From Seriola aureovittata (lineage: Eukaryota; Chordata; Actinopteri; Carangiformes; Carangidae), in assembly GCF_021018895.1 (NCBI RefSeq), contig NC_079387.1:164623-228622 (forward strand): 64,000 nt of DNA. Reading direction: 5' to 3'. The translations under genes and the position numbers were made by a program. Positions 10,379-21,074 of the stretch are shown in pieces. The notes beneath the pieces were generated by a model. That model was given only the letters and a program-made list of their open reading frames with translations, was not told the DNA's origin and made no database searches. The stretch's first letter is position 1; every line of letters begins with the position of its first letter.

Positions 10379-10649
10379 GTTTTCGCATCTCTTTGCAATC
10401 AGCAGAGGACGCTGCTGCTCCTGCTTCAACAACCTGTTACTCTGCACCTGGCTGCACTTTTGGGGACAGCACAGATCACAATGTAAAGACACTTTTCTAT
10501 TAAAATGTTACAAAGTTGACATGTTGAGAGCCAAAGCAACAAGCAAACGCTGAAAAGGAAAGGCTCCTGCGCTAGACATAAAGACGTAGCTTCGTGCATA
10601 AAGGACATGATCATCATGTTTAAAGAGGGTATTTGTCGCGCTCCCTCTC

Positions 10650-10767
10650 GCTTACGGCCATACCACTCTGAACACGCCCGATCTCGTACGATCTCGGAAG
10701 CCAAGCAGGGTCGGGCCTGGTTAGTACTTGGATGGGAGACCGCCTGGGAATACCAGGTGCTGTAAGC
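10650..10767 (+). rRNA. 5S ribosomal RNA gene
   Basis: Full length, with one substitution (CGTACGATC in place of CGTCCGATC) and a T5 terminator. Confidence 0.95.
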
Positions 10768-11029
10768 TTTTTCGCATCTCTTTGCAATCAGCAGAGGACG
10801 CTGCTGCTCCTGCTTCAACAACCTGTTACTCTGCACCTGGCTGCACTTTTGGGGACAGCACAGATCACAATGTAAAGACACTTTTGTATTAAAATGTTAC
10901 AAAGTTGACATGTTGAGAGCCAAAGCAACAAGCAAACGCTGAAAAGGAAAGGCTCCTGCGCTAGACATAAACACGTAGCTTCGTGCATGAAGGACATGAT
11001 CATCATGTTTAAAGAGGGTATTTGTCGCG

Positions 11030-11126
11030 CTCTCGTCCGATCTCGTCCGATCTCGGAAGCCAAGCAGGGTCGGGCCTGGTTAGTACTTGGATGGGAGACC
11101 GCCTGGGAATACCAGGTGCTGTAAGC
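11030..11126 (+). pseudogene. 5S rRNA gene lacking its 5' third
   Basis: Spacer sequence GTCGCGCT is joined directly to 5S sequence at about nucleotide 34, removing the gene start. The internal control region and terminator remain. The 5' limit is approximate because the CTCGTCCGAT motif is repeated. Confidence 0.85.
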
Positions 11127-11397
11127 TTTTTCGCATCTCTTTGCAATCAGCAGAGGACGCTGCTGCTCCTGCTTCAACAACCTGTTACTCTGCACCTGGC
11201 TGCACTTTTGGGGACAGCACAGATCACAATGTAAAGACACTTTTGTATTAAAATGTTACAAAGTTGACATGTTGAGAGCCAAAGCAACAAGCAAACGCTG
11301 AAAAGGAAAGGCTCCTGCGCTAGACATAAACACCTAGCTTCGTGCATGAAGGACATGATCTTCATGTTTAAAGAGGGTATTTGTCGCGCTCCCTCTC

Positions 11398-11515
11398 GCT
11401 TACGGCCATACCACTCTGAACACGCTCGATCTCGTCCGATCTCGGAAGCCAAGCAGGGTCGGGCCTGGTTAGTACTTGGATGGGAGACCGCCTGGGAATA
11501 CCAGGTGCTGTAAGC
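11398..11515 (+). rRNA. 5S ribosomal RNA gene (CACGCTCG variant)
   Basis: Full length. C-to-T change just 3' of the LINE target (CACGCTCGATC), shared with the copy at 12146; T5 terminator. Confidence 0.95.
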
Positions 11516-11776
11516 TTTTTCGCATCTCTTTGCAATCAGCAGAGGACGCTGCTGCTCCTGCTTCAACAACCTGTTACTCTGCACCTGGCTGCACTTTTGG
11601 GGACAGCACAGATCACAATGTAAAGACACTTTTGTATTAAAATGTTACAAAGTTGACATGTTGAGAGCCAAAGCAACAAGCAAACGCTGAAAAGGAAAGG
11701 CTCCTGCGCTTGACATAAACACCTAGCTTCGTGCATGAAGGACATGATCATCATGTTTAAAGAGGGTATTTGTCGC

Positions 11777-11874
11777 GCTCTCGTCCGATCTCGTCCGATC
11801 TCGGAAGCCAAGCAGGGTCGGGCCTGGTTAGTACTTGGATGGGAGACCGCCTGGGAATACCAGGTGCTGTAAGC
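11777..11874 (+). pseudogene. 5S rRNA gene lacking its 5' third
   Basis: Same spacer-to-5S junction as at 11030, so the two truncated units share one origin. They alternate with full units, indicating duplication of a two-unit block. Confidence 0.85.
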
Positions 11875-12145
11875 TTTTTCGCATCTCTTTGCAATCAGCA
11901 GAGGACGCTGCTGCTCCTGCTTCAACAACCTGTTACTCTGCACCTGGCTGCACTTTTGGGGACAGCACAGATCACAATGTAAAGACACTTTTGTATTAAA
12001 ATGTTACAAAGTTGACATGTTGAGAGCCAAAGCAACAAGCAAACGCTGAAAAGGAAAGGCTCCTGCGCTAGACATAAACACGTAGCTTCGTGCATGACGG
12101 ACATGATCATCATGTTTAAAGAGGGTATTTGTCGCGCTCCCTCTC

Positions 12146-12263
12146 GCTTCCGGCCATACCACTCTGAACACGCTCGATCTCGTCCGATCTCGGAAGCCAA
12201 GCAGGGTCGGGCCTGGTTAGTACTTGGATGGGAGACCGCCTGGGAATACCAGGTGCTGTAAGC
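12146..12263 (+). rRNA. 5S ribosomal RNA gene (variant)
   Basis: Full length. Carries CACGCTCG as at 11398, and GCTTCCGG instead of GCTTACGG at its start. Confidence 0.94.
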
Positions 12264-12523
12264 TTTTTCGCATCTCTTTGCAATCAGCAGAGGACGCTGC
12301 TGCTCCTGCTTCAACAACTGTTACTCTGCACCTGGCTGCACTTTTGGGGACAGCACAGATCACAATGTAAAGACACTTTTCTATTAAAATGTTACAAAGT
12401 TGACATGTTGAGAGCCAAAGCAACAAGCAAACGCTGAAAAGGAAAGGCTCCTGCGCTAGACATAAACACGTAGCTTCGTGCATGACGGACATGATCATCA
12501 TGTTTAAAGAGGGTATTTGTCGC

Positions 12524-13023
12524 NNNNNNNNNNNNNNNNNNNNNNNNNNNNNNNNNNNNNNNNNNNNNNNNNNNNNNNNNNNNNNNNNNNNNNNNNNNNN
12601 NNNNNNNNNNNNNNNNNNNNNNNNNNNNNNNNNNNNNNNNNNNNNNNNNNNNNNNNNNNNNNNNNNNNNNNNNNNNNNNNNNNNNNNNNNNNNNNNNNNN
12701 NNNNNNNNNNNNNNNNNNNNNNNNNNNNNNNNNNNNNNNNNNNNNNNNNNNNNNNNNNNNNNNNNNNNNNNNNNNNNNNNNNNNNNNNNNNNNNNNNNNN
12801 NNNNNNNNNNNNNNNNNNNNNNNNNNNNNNNNNNNNNNNNNNNNNNNNNNNNNNNNNNNNNNNNNNNNNNNNNNNNNNNNNNNNNNNNNNNNNNNNNNNN
12901 NNNNNNNNNNNNNNNNNNNNNNNNNNNNNNNNNNNNNNNNNNNNNNNNNNNNNNNNNNNNNNNNNNNNNNNNNNNNNNNNNNNNNNNNNNNNNNNNNNNN
13001 NNNNNNNNNNNNNNNNNNNNNNN
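12524..13023. other. Assembly gap, 500 N
   Basis: A round 500 N suggests a gap of unknown true size. 5S orientation changes across it. Confidence 0.99.
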
Positions 13024-13350
13024 AACTACATTACACTATTCACAATAGTGCTTATTTACCAAAAGAGCTCCAGTAATGACGAGACAGTAACAGTTAGCAT
13101 TAGCTACCTAGCTACATGTTAGTAACTGTGTGCCAGCAAACATCAACAAACTGAAAATGTAATGTCAAAATACACAACATTGGTTACCAACCATTCAGAA
13201 ACGTCCTGCTGCAGTAGTAGAGTTTGAACGTCTTCAGCAGCCTGGCTACAGTCCTCGCTGCAGTCGGCCCAGGTTCGAATCCCGCATCGGACGGCCTTTC
13301 ACTGCATGTCATTCCCCCTCTCTCTGCCTCCCCGTTTCCTGTCACTCTCC
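13024..13350. repeat. Dispersed repeat with tRNA-like box B, replacing LINE C ORF1 3' end
   Basis: Sequence unlike the LINEs or 5S repeats. It contains GGTTCGAATCC at 13272-13282, an exact match to the RNA polymerase III box B consensus, in a context resembling tRNA-derived SINE-like repeats common in fish. No box A was confidently located. The boundary with LINE C ORF1 near 13350 is estimated from where homology to other ORF1 proteins stops. Confidence 0.45.
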
Positions 13351-14158
13351 ACTCCTCACACTCTCTCGCGTAGTGCCCCGTTCTTCCACACTTGAAGCAT
13401 TTAAACTCCGGGCACTCTCTGAAGATGTGACCCGGCTTTATACAAAGTCTGCACACACGTACCTGCCGGTCATGGATCACTCTGAAATACTCTGTGCCTC
13501 TCAACGTCACGAACTTTGTGGAGTACGGGAGCGATTGCACCTCCTTCGTGAACATGACTTTCAAAAACCTAGTCCCGTCCACAATTTGCGTCCCCGGCCA
13601 CACACGTCTTTTAATCGCCGATACCGGCTTTACTCCCCACTCCTCCAATTTCGCAAAAATGTTCTTGTCCTCCAGATACACTGGTAGCTTTATAAAAGAC
13701 ACCACCATTTCATTATTAATGATGTCTCTAGCATGTACCAGTGCTCCTTTCACCCTGATACCGTCCATCACCTTCATCTTCACTGTTTCGCTCTTCAACG
13801 TGATCTCAAAAATGCGCTCACTTCTTACTCTGCATCCGATCACTTCTCCACACTCCTTCTTTACTGCTTTCAATAAGTCCATCATGGATACCGCTTCCGT
13901 ACCCTCCAGCTCCACCTGCATCGTTAGGTCTTTTCTATAATCCTCTCTGCTTTCACACCGGCCAACTTCTTCCGTCTTGTCTGTTCTCTGTCGTTCCTTC
14001 ACCAAATGTTTGGTCGTTTCTCGACTTTTCCCCTAATCCTTCTCTTCTCCTTTGTTCTTCTCACTTTCTCCGCCCTCCATGTGCTCTCCCTTCTCCCAGC
14101 TGATGTGTTTGCCGTCCCTCCCACGCTCCATTCCTTTGTCTGTTGCCAATTGCTCCAT
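13351..14158 (-). pseudogene. LINE family C ORF1: RRM-like nucleic-acid binding protein with CCHC knuckles, one stop
   Basis: Likely RNA-binding partner of LINE ribonucleoprotein particles. An RRM-like region (Leu-Pro-Val-Tyr, WPGTQIVDGTRFLKV, SLPYSTKF, EYFRVIHDRQ) is followed by two CX2CX4HX4C knuckles (CRLCIKPGHIFREC and CFKCGRTGHYAREC). ATG 14158 (MEQLATDKG) is the first in-frame ATG; frames starting further out use GTG or TTG and are not credible. A TAG at 14033-14035 interrupts the frame where copy 2 (20521-20920) reads through. The C-terminal residues after about 13350 derive from the adjacent repeat. Confidence 0.75.
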
Positions 14159-14317
14159 ATTTTGCCGTATAAAGGCAAAAAAAACAGCAAAAAAAGCTGT
14201 TGGGGGCAGGCAAACTTCCTTAATCTCTCTGCCTGATGCACTTTCAGACACTCAGGAATACGTAAATTAGCTTTTTTTTGCTCTCTTTTTTACAGCTCAG
14301 TCAACTCGCTTCAACTC
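13351..14317 (-). mobile_element. 5S-associated LINE, family C copy 1 (5' portion)
   Basis: Contains the 5' region and most of ORF1 of a third LINE family. The left end is lost into another repeat near 13350. The 5' end stops at about 14317 and is joined to 5S spacer sequence rather than to the 5S gene, unlike the regular 5' junction of copy 2 at 20920. It therefore looks recombined. Confidence 0.75.
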
Positions 14318-14369
14318 GTTGAAGCAGGAGCAGCAGCGTCCTCTGCTGATTGCAAAGAGATGCGAAAAA
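14318..14369 (-). repeat. 5S spacer fragment
   Basis: 3' flank of a - strand 5S gene, cut at its left end by the family C LINE junction. Confidence 0.85.
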
Positions 14370-14464
14370 GCTTACAGCACCTGGTATTCCCAGGCGGTCT
14401 CCCATCCAAGTACTAACCAGGCCCGACCCTGCTTGGCTTCCGAGATCGGACGAGATCGGGCGTG
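14370..14464 (-). rRNA. 5S rRNA gene, 3' part interrupted by LINE B copy 1
   Basis: Reads on the - strand from nucleotide 24 to the 3' end. The LINE poly(A), a T-run on the + strand, abuts it at 14465. The other part of this gene lies at 20500-20520. Confidence 0.9.
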
Positions 14465-14642
14465 TTTTTTTTTTTTATATTTTATTATCAAAAATATAGC
14501 ACGATTCTTATTTTACATACATTTAAAGGGCAGACAAACATTAATAAACAAATTGACAAAACAAAAGACACACAGCCACAATAACACTGAGTGCAAAAAA
14601 AAAAAAAAAAGTTATAGTTCTGTCTAATAAATCAAATATAAT

Positions 14643-14790
14643 AAACAAACATAAAACAACCAGCGCGAAGCTATGATTCTACCTATTTAACAAAATAAAC
14701 CAACATAAAACAACCAGCACGAAGCTATGGTTCTGCTTAGTAAACAAAATAAACCAACATAGAACAACCAGCGCGAAGCTATGATTCTGC
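14643..14790. repeat. LINE B 3' UTR minisatellite, 3 units of about 55 bp
   Basis: Units share CCAGCGCGAAGCTATGATTC followed by AT-rich sequence. The same array has 5 units in copy 2 and at least 5 in the gap-edge copy. Confidence 0.85.
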
Positions 14791-14856
14791 TTAGTAAACA
14801 CAAAATACACAAAGTACACACGCATAAGACAAACAGTTCTGCTTACAAAAAAAACC

Positions 14857-17800
14857 TTATATGTTAATATTGATTGTATTGTTTTCTGTGAATCTGATCA
14901 AGCTGTTATGTCTGCTGAAATGTTAATCGAATATGACTGGGTCTGCTGTAAATACTGTTTTGAGATGTGTTGAAACTGTATTTTTGAAGAAGTGTATGAC
15001 ATTTATGGTTTTCTTGTCGTAGAGTGCCATATGGCTTTCCTGGCTATTGTGAGGATTGTGTTTATGAGTGTTATGTTTTGTTTTGCATGTTTTTTTGTGA
15101 GCCCAAATGTCCAGTTCCATTTCCAGTCTACATTCCTGTGTGGTGTGTAATTACAGTGTGTTTTAAGTATTGTTTTGACTAAGTTTTGTAAAGGTATGGT
15201 GTGTCTACATGAAAAAAGTAAGTGATCTAAATCTTTTGGTTGGTGATTACAAACTGCACATGTCCGTGAATACTTATCTTTGTTGATCTGGTGTAGTCTG
15301 ATTCCGGTGTATATTCTTCTGTGCCTTATGTTGTAGTCCATGCTTATTGTCTTGCTGTCCATTAGTGGTGTGTCCAAAAAAGTCCATATTGAAGAGATGT
15401 CCATGTCCGGGTATGATGTTTTCCAGTGTTTTTCTGCTGTGGGGGGCCTTTGAATATGTTGGATGAGCAACCGGTACCAGGTCCTTGTTTTTATTTCCTT
15501 TAAGTCATTTTCCTTGTCCTTTATTTTGTACTGGAACTGGGGAAGGGCGGCTCCGTTTCCCCTCTCTTTTTGTTTCAAAAGGTCACGCCATGTAGGGTCA
15601 AGGCCTTGTTCAAATTTCCCCTTTAGTTTTCTTACATTTTCTTTTCTATAATTAACCTTCTTTGTTTTCAGTTTCTCACACACTAAATTGACGTTAAAAG
15701 ACCCGCTCCCATCCACTACATCTCCCACCCTGGTCAACCCAGCGGCTCTCATAGGGCCGCTGATTAGAACCCTTCCCCCACACATGAAAAAAGGACAGTC
15801 AAGGAGAGGTAACTGCAGCACATGTTCTTTATTACTGCACTTAGGCCAGAGGTGGGGCAGAATTTTGTCCCATGCCTCAAGTACCTCCTGGTAGAAGCCA
15901 GGTAGGCGGCTCCTGGCCATCCCGGGGAGGAGGGCGCACAGGTTGTACGCGTCTCTCTCCCCGTAATCGGCCAGGTAGCTCGCCATCCAGTCCTCCCAGG
16001 GGTACTGCCGTTCCAAGTCAAGAAAATTCTTAATGATTTTGACCCTGAGTGCGTCTTTTTTTGCACTGATGTCAATTAGTCCTAGACCCCCCTCCCTTTT
16101 ATTAGAAATTAGCACACTGTGAGCAATCGAATTTCCCTTTCCCCTCCATAGGAAGGAGGAGATTGCTGCTGTCAGTGAATTTAGGGCCCATTGCGGCAGC
16201 TCACAGGTTCCCAAAATGTGATTGATTTTTGACAGTATCAGAGCATTGACTACAATTACCTTTCCTTTCAATGTCAAACCCCTACTCTTCCATAAATTTA
16301 AAATATTCTGTATTTTCCCTAAAACTTCCACCCTCTGTCCCTATCCTCACCCTCGTGCCCCCCTATATACACTCCCAGTATCTTCCTGCACCCATTGTTC
16401 ACACAAAAACCCCATTTATTTACAATGTTTTGATCCTGTCCTAATGTTCCTAACTCTGATTTGTGAATGTTGATTTTGGCTCCTGATGCTGCACTGTATG
16501 TTTTGAAGTGATCTAAAATTCTGTCTATACATTCCCCTGATTTAACTGTGATGGTTATGTCGTCTGCATACTGGGTTAATTTAACTGTTCTGTTTGCTGG
16601 TGTGTTTATTCCTAAAATATGTTTGTCTTGTAGTATTGCTTGTGCTAGTGGTTCTGTTACTATACTGTAAAGCAGGGCTGACAGAGGGCAGCCCTGCCTT
16701 ACTGATCTTCCTATCCTAAAGCTATCTGTTAAAAACCCATTACATTTAATTACACTCCGAGCATCTGTATACAATAATTTCACCCATTCAATAAACCCAT
16801 CACCATAACCCATTTTCCCTAATACCTTGAACAGAAAATTGTGCTCCACCCTGTCAAAAGCTTTTTCTAAGTCTATTGTGAGCAAATGGCCCCCCTGTAC
16901 CTTCATCCCTCTTACTGTGTCTCTGATTGTGTGTAATGAGTCCTGTATATCTCGGTTTGGGATGCTATATGGTTGATTTGTGCTAATTACTTGATCTAAT
17001 GTTTGTTTCAGTCTATTTGCCAGTGTTTTTGTCAAAATTTTGTAATCTGTGTTTAGAAGGCTTATGGGTCTGTAGTTGCTTATGTTGTTCCTGTCTCCTT
17101 TGTTCTTATATATTAAAGTTATAATACCTTTTGTGAATGATTCTGGTGTCCGTTTATTGTCCTGAATTGCTTGATAGAGGTCCAGCAACAGGGGGGCCAT
17201 CTGCTCACTGAAAGCCATGTAGAAGTCGGCCGTTAGGCCGTCACTTCCTGGACTTTTGTTTTTGTTTAGATTTTTGATTGCGTTTTCTATTTCTTTTATC
17301 GTTATTTTGCTATCACACCACATTTTATCTTCCTTGTTTATCTTCCTGTCTATGTAAGAGATTATTTCTTCAGTTTCCCTTATATCGCTGCCTTCTTTTT
17401 TGAACAGGTTTTTGTAGTATTCTGTTATGATTTCGAGTATTTTTATCTTGTCTTTTTGGATGTTATTGTCTTTATCTTTCAGTTCTTCAATTATGGTTTT
17501 CTTCTGTTTTTGTTTTTCTAGCCCCTTTGCATTTTTTTCTTTCTATATTATTTAATTGATTTTTATATAATTCATACTTCCCACAGTCTCTATTCCCTTG
17601 ATTATCTAGTAATATCAATTCATCTTCTAGTTTCTTCCTGATGTTTTGTTCTTCCTGTTTTTCTTTCCATCTTTCCTCTTTACTAAAATTAATACTTAAT
17701 CTTTTGATTCTTTCTTTTACAGTGTCCCATTTTTCTATATAATTATTATCTATGAGCATTTCTGTTCTTGCATAATTCAGTAGTTTTTTTATTTTTTTTA

Positions 17801-18563
17801 TATATACTGGGTTTGATAGGAGACTGGAGTTAAGACACCAGGAGCCTCCTCCCCTGATCTCTCCCCCTGTCCCCAGCTGACACACCACTGTGGCGTGGTC
17901 GCTCCAAGAATTGAAAGAATAAGATACTCTTTTAATTTGCTTAATTGTATCAGTTGCAGCCAGGCATAGGTCAATTCTTGATTGTTTTAGCTTCCCTTTT
18001 ACTATCTGCCTCCTGGAAAATTCTCTTTTAAATTTGTTTTCTATTCTCCATATATCTAATAAATTATAATTGTGCATTAATTCATATAATGTGAATCTAC
18101 TCATATCATTTTTATATACATTATTAACTGAGATATCGGCTTTTGATAACACAGTATTAAAATCTCCTATGATTATTGTTCTATTATTTATCCATCTACC
18201 TAATTTGTTAAACATTTCTTTCCTCTCCTTTTCACAGTTACTGGCATATATATTAATTATTCTAAAGGTACTATTATTTACTATCATATCTATAATTAAT
18301 ATTCTACCTTCATTATCCTTATATATTAGTTTACTATTTTCTATCATATTAGTATTTATTATAGTAGCTATTCCACATGATTTATTAGTGCCATTATTAT
18401 AATATATTTCCCCTTTATATATCTTTGTTGCTGCTTTTAAGCTGTCCTCATCCCATCTTGTCTCCTGGAGACATAGGACATCGCAGGCTGGATTACTTAA
18501 TATATTTTTCATCCTGCCACAAGTGCGGAGACCATTGATGTTCAGGGAGTGCAGCAGCAACAT
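14857..18563 (-). pseudogene. LINE family B ORF2 (APE-RT), three deletions
   Basis: Endonuclease at the N-terminus (LCLQETRWDED, GDFN, SDHATV) and RT motifs KSPGSDGLTADFY, NYRPISLLNTDYK, DLEKAFDRVEH, SVRQGCPLS and YADD, then a C-terminal Cys/His knuckle (RTCAVCNHQ...). ATG 18563 (MLLLHSLNINGL) is chosen; the frame upstream of it opens only with GTG. Compared with copy 2 it has lost 65 bp between two GCCCC repeats at about 17521-17530, 4 bp near 16330, and 16 bp near 15030, each shifting the frame. The ATG lies 20 bp downstream of the ORF1 stop at 18583. Confidence 0.9.
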
Positions 18564-18582
18564 TGTAACAAAAAAATGTTTT

Positions 18583-20226
18583 TTAAACACCTAGTTTATT
18601 CATCGTTCTTTTTTCTTTCTTCCTTTTCTTAGTTCTAGCGGCTATAGTAGAGGTGTGCTGCTTCCTGATGCTCTGGATGGTGGCGACGTCCATCTCAGAG
18701 TCACCGTCTGATTCCCCCTGCTGAGTCGGGGAGGTCGAGGCCGGCGCTCTGGGGGGTGCGGCTGCCGCCTGCTGCAGATCGCTCAGAGTCTCCCCCACGT
18801 CCATCGATTCCAGGGCAATGGACGGCTCCGGCCCCTCCGCGAGCCCGTTTCCGCCCTTGCCCTTTCCTCTCTCTCGGGGACCAGAGTTTACACTCAGCCC
18901 GTCTCTGCTCTCGACCAGCTTTGTGGCCAGGCTCTGTGCGGCTTTTGCGAGGCTTGTAGCCCTCCGCTGGGGGAGACCCTCTCTGTCAGCCGCTTCCACG
19001 GTGCCGCTGCCCCCCTCACCGGCCTCTTCTCCTTCCTCCTCCTCCTCACTCATGTCCTCCGCCTCTGTTGACGGTGCCTCCGATCCGGACCCCGCCACAA
19101 CATCAGACTCACTGTAATTACAGCTACATTCCTCCATCAGGTTGCAGCACACCTCACATTTTTTAATCTTTTTCTGTTGGCTGCTGCACTCCCTCGCATA
19201 ATGTCCCTGGACTCCGCACTTGTGACAGGAGAACTCCGGACAATCTCTCAGGATGTGCCCCGGCTGGAGGCACATCCTGCAAACTTTTGCTTGTCTGTCA
19301 TGTATCACACGGAAGTATTCAGGTCCCATTACAGTTTCAAACCGCGCTGAATACGGTAACGATTGCACTTTGTCATTAAATTTAACTTTTAAAAACCTCG
19401 TCCCGTCCGCTACTTGTGTGCCCGGCCACATCCTCCTTCTAATAGCGGATGCAGCCGATACACCCCATCCCTCAAGCTTTTGCATGATTTCCTCGTCTGT
19501 GATATACGCAGGTAAGTTTAGAAATGAAACCATTAACTCATCGTTACAAAGGTTTTTTACTAAAATGCTTGTGTTACCTATTTTGAAACCGTCTAGGAGC
19601 CGCTCCTTCCCCTTGGCATGAGACATAGTTATCTCATACGTCCTGGCACCGGTCGCTCTGCAGGCAATAAGCCCCCCACACAGAGCTCGGATGGCTCTCA
19701 TGAGTTCCAGCACCGGGACCTCGTCCTGTCCGGTCACTTCCAGGCTCGCTGTTAATTCCCGATCGTAAGTATTCCCAACTGTCTGCTTTGTTGTTCCTTG
19801 TCGCTGCTGTCTCTCACCGACTGCTCCAGTCTCTCTCTCCTCTCCGCCGCTCGCCTCTCGCTCGCCCGCCGCTGCTGCTTTCTCTCTCTCTCCCGCCGCT
19901 GCTCTCTCCCTCTCCGCCGCCGCTCTCGGAGCTCCATGGAGTCCCGGCCTGGTCCGATCTCCATCTCCGATCTCCCTCACGGCTCCTCCGATCTCGCTCC
20001 TCCGTCCTCTGCCCGTTGCAGCTGTCATTGCTGCTCGCAGCTCTCTCTCCTCTCTCTCTCCTCTCGCCGGCGCCGTCATCGCTGAATCAGCTGTTCCCGT
20101 GCTCTCTTCGCTACTTTTTTTTTTCAAACTCTTTCTTCTGACTCTCTGTTCTTTTGTTTCGACTACTTCCCACTCATTCATTTCTTTCTCCGCTACAACT
20201 TGACTTAATTTATGTCCGTGATCCAT
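18583..20226 (-). CDS. LINE family B ORF1: nucleic-acid binding protein with CCHC knuckles
   Basis: 547 residues, intact. The N-terminal half is Arg/Glu/Ala-rich low complexity (residues about 30-165). An RRM-like domain follows (about 180-320; LPAYITDEE, WPGTQVADGTRFLKVKF, SLPYSARF, EYFRVIHDRQ). Then come two CX2CX4HX4C knuckles (CRMCLQPGHILRDC and CHKCGVQGHYAREC), an extra Cys cluster (CEVC...CSC), an acidic stretch and a lysine-rich C-terminus that could be a nuclear signal. ORF1 proteins of the L1/Tx1 group bind element RNA. Start MDHGHK at 20226 is chosen because a TAA lies a few codons upstream here, whereas copies 2 and 3 remain open further upstream. Confidence 0.88.
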   Translation of the reverse strand: MDHGHKLSQVVAEKEMNEWEVVETKEQRVRRKSLKKKSSEESTGTADSAMTAPARGEREERELRAAMTAATGRGRRSEIGGAVREIGDGDRTRPGLHGAPRAAAERERAAAGEREKAAAAGEREASGGEERETGAVGERQQRQGTTKQTVGNTYDRELTASLEVTGQDEVPVLELMRAIRALCGGLIACRATGARTYEITMSHAKGKERLLDGFKIGNTSILVKNLCNDELMVSFLNLPAYITDEEIMQKLEGWGVSAASAIRRRMWPGTQVADGTRFLKVKFNDKVQSLPYSARFETVMGPEYFRVIHDRQAKVCRMCLQPGHILRDCPEFSCHKCGVQGHYARECSSQQKKIKKCEVCCNLMEECSCNYSESDVVAGSGSEAPSTEAEDMSEEEEEGEEAGEGGSGTVEAADREGLPQRRATSLAKAAQSLATKLVESRDGLSVNSGPRERGKGKGGNGLAEGPEPSIALESMDVGETLSDLQQAAAAPPRAPASTSPTQQGESDGDSEMDVATIQSIRKQHTSTIAARTKKRKKEKRTMNKLGV

Positions 20227-20499
20227 TTCCGTAATTTATGAGCCATTTCCCGCTTCCGTCACCATTAAATCCGTCCGAGAAAACATGAAAAAAAACCTCA
20301 AATAAGCCTCCCCCGAACAGTAAAACTGCCGGGGGGAATGTCCACACAAATAAACAAACAAAGGATGCACGGAAAAGTAAGATGTAATGAAAAAAGAAAG
20401 AAGAATGAACTAAGGGAAGTAGAAAAAAAAACAGAGGTCCGCGATCCTCTCTCCTCTCTCTCACACAGGTATTGCCGACTCACGTTTGACTCACGCATG
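20227..20499 (-). other. LINE family B 5' UTR
   Basis: Non-coding leader between the 5S junction and ORF1. A LINE promoter would be expected here, but I see no motif I can name. Confidence 0.6.
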
Positions 20500-20520
20500 C
20501 GTGTTCAGAGTGGTATGGCC
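20500..20520 (-). pseudogene. 5S rRNA 5' fragment between LINE B and LINE C
   Basis: Nucleotides about 7-27 of 5S on the - strand. The first six nucleotides and the upstream spacer are replaced by LINE C sequence at 20521, with two shared C at the breakpoint. Confidence 0.85.
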
Positions 20521-20920
20521 TCTCTGCTTTCACGCCGGCCAACTTCTTCCGTCTTGTCTGTTCTCTGTCGTTCCTTCACCAAATGTTTGGTCGTTTCTCG
20601 ACTTTTCCCCTTATCCTTCTCTTCTCCTTTGTTCTTCTCACTTTCTCCGCCCTCCATGTGCTCTCCTTTCTCCCAGCTGATGTGTTTGCCGTCCCTCCCC
20701 CGCTCCATTCCTTTGTCTGTTGCCAATTGCTCCATATTTTGCCGTATAAAGGCAATTTCGGACCCCCAACCAGCAAAAAAAGCTGTTGGGGGCAGGCAAA
20801 CTTCCGTAATCTCTCTGCCGGATGCACTTTCAGACACTCAGGAATACGTAAATTAACTTTTTTTTTTGCTCTCTTTTTTACAGCTCATTCAACTCGCTTC
20901 CTCACACACCAAACAAAGGG
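20521..20920 (-). mobile_element. 5S-targeted LINE, family C copy 2, 5' end only
   Basis: Contains the family C 5' UTR and the ORF1 N-terminus, with the in-frame stop of copy 1 replaced by sense codons. Its 5' end joins 5S nucleotide 27 at 20921, the same site as families A and B. The remainder of the element is missing and the break at 20520/20521 has no poly(A). Loss of the 3' end cannot come from incomplete reverse transcription, so deletion or unequal exchange is likely. Confidence 0.8.
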
Positions 20921-20947
20921 CGTGTTCAGAGTGGTATGGCCGTAAGC
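20921..20947 (-). rRNA. 5S rRNA gene, first 27 nucleotides (interrupted by LINE C)
   Basis: 5' part of a 5S gene with a normal upstream spacer to about 21072; the rest is displaced by LINE C. Confidence 0.88.
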
Positions 20948-21072
20948 GAGAGGGAGCGCGACAAATACCCTCTTTAAACATGATGATCATGTCCTTCATG
21001 CACGAAGCTACGTCTTTATGTCTAGCGCAGGAGCCTTTCCTTTTCAGCGTTTGCTTGTTGCTTTGGCTCTCA
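20948..21072 (-). repeat. 5S spacer fragment
   Basis: Upstream spacer of the 5S fragment, cut in GGCTCTCAA where LINE A copy 2 sequence begins. The two sequences share AA at the junction. Confidence 0.85.
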
Positions 21073-21074
21073 AA

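Larger units (their letters stand above)
7266..12523 (+). repeat. 5S rDNA tandem array 1 (+ strand)
   Basis: Head-to-tail 5S genes with a spacer of about 270 bp, interrupted at 8388-9515 by a duplicated block of LTR element and LINE 3' UTR. Units are about 389 bp when complete, 379 bp with a 10-bp internal deletion, and shorter where the 5' part of the gene is lost. The array ends in an assembly gap at 12524. Spacer sequence between the listed genes holds no other gene that I recognise. Confidence 0.95.
14465..20499 (-). mobile_element. 5S-targeted LINE, family B copy 1 (full-length layout)
   Basis: Order on the - strand: 5' UTR (20499-20227), ORF1 (20226-18583), ORF2 (18563-14857) and 3' UTR with a 55-bp repeat and poly(A). 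The 5' end joins 5S nucleotide 27 and the 3' end joins nucleotide 24, leaving CACG on both sides as a short target duplication. ORF2 has three disabling deletions. Closest relative in the window is copy 2 at 28629-34846. Confidence 0.92.

Noticed and set aside
9648..12317. Repeated ORFs of about 131-151 residues antisense to the 5S units (also 26320-28475, 34906-37051, 56629-60418)
   Set aside because: They exist only because the 5S gene plus spacer happens to be open in one frame, and they repeat with the array. Their coding strand is antisense to 5S in arrays 1 and 4, and they carry no protein-like conservation signal.
12482..13122. ORFs spanning runs of N (also 37603-38888 and 55863-56750)
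   Set aside because: Translation through unknown bases; not evidence of genes.
13215..13350. Functional tRNA gene around the box B match
   Set aside because: No cloverleaf could be drawn around GGTTCGAATCC and no box A lies at the right distance; more like a SINE-type repeat.
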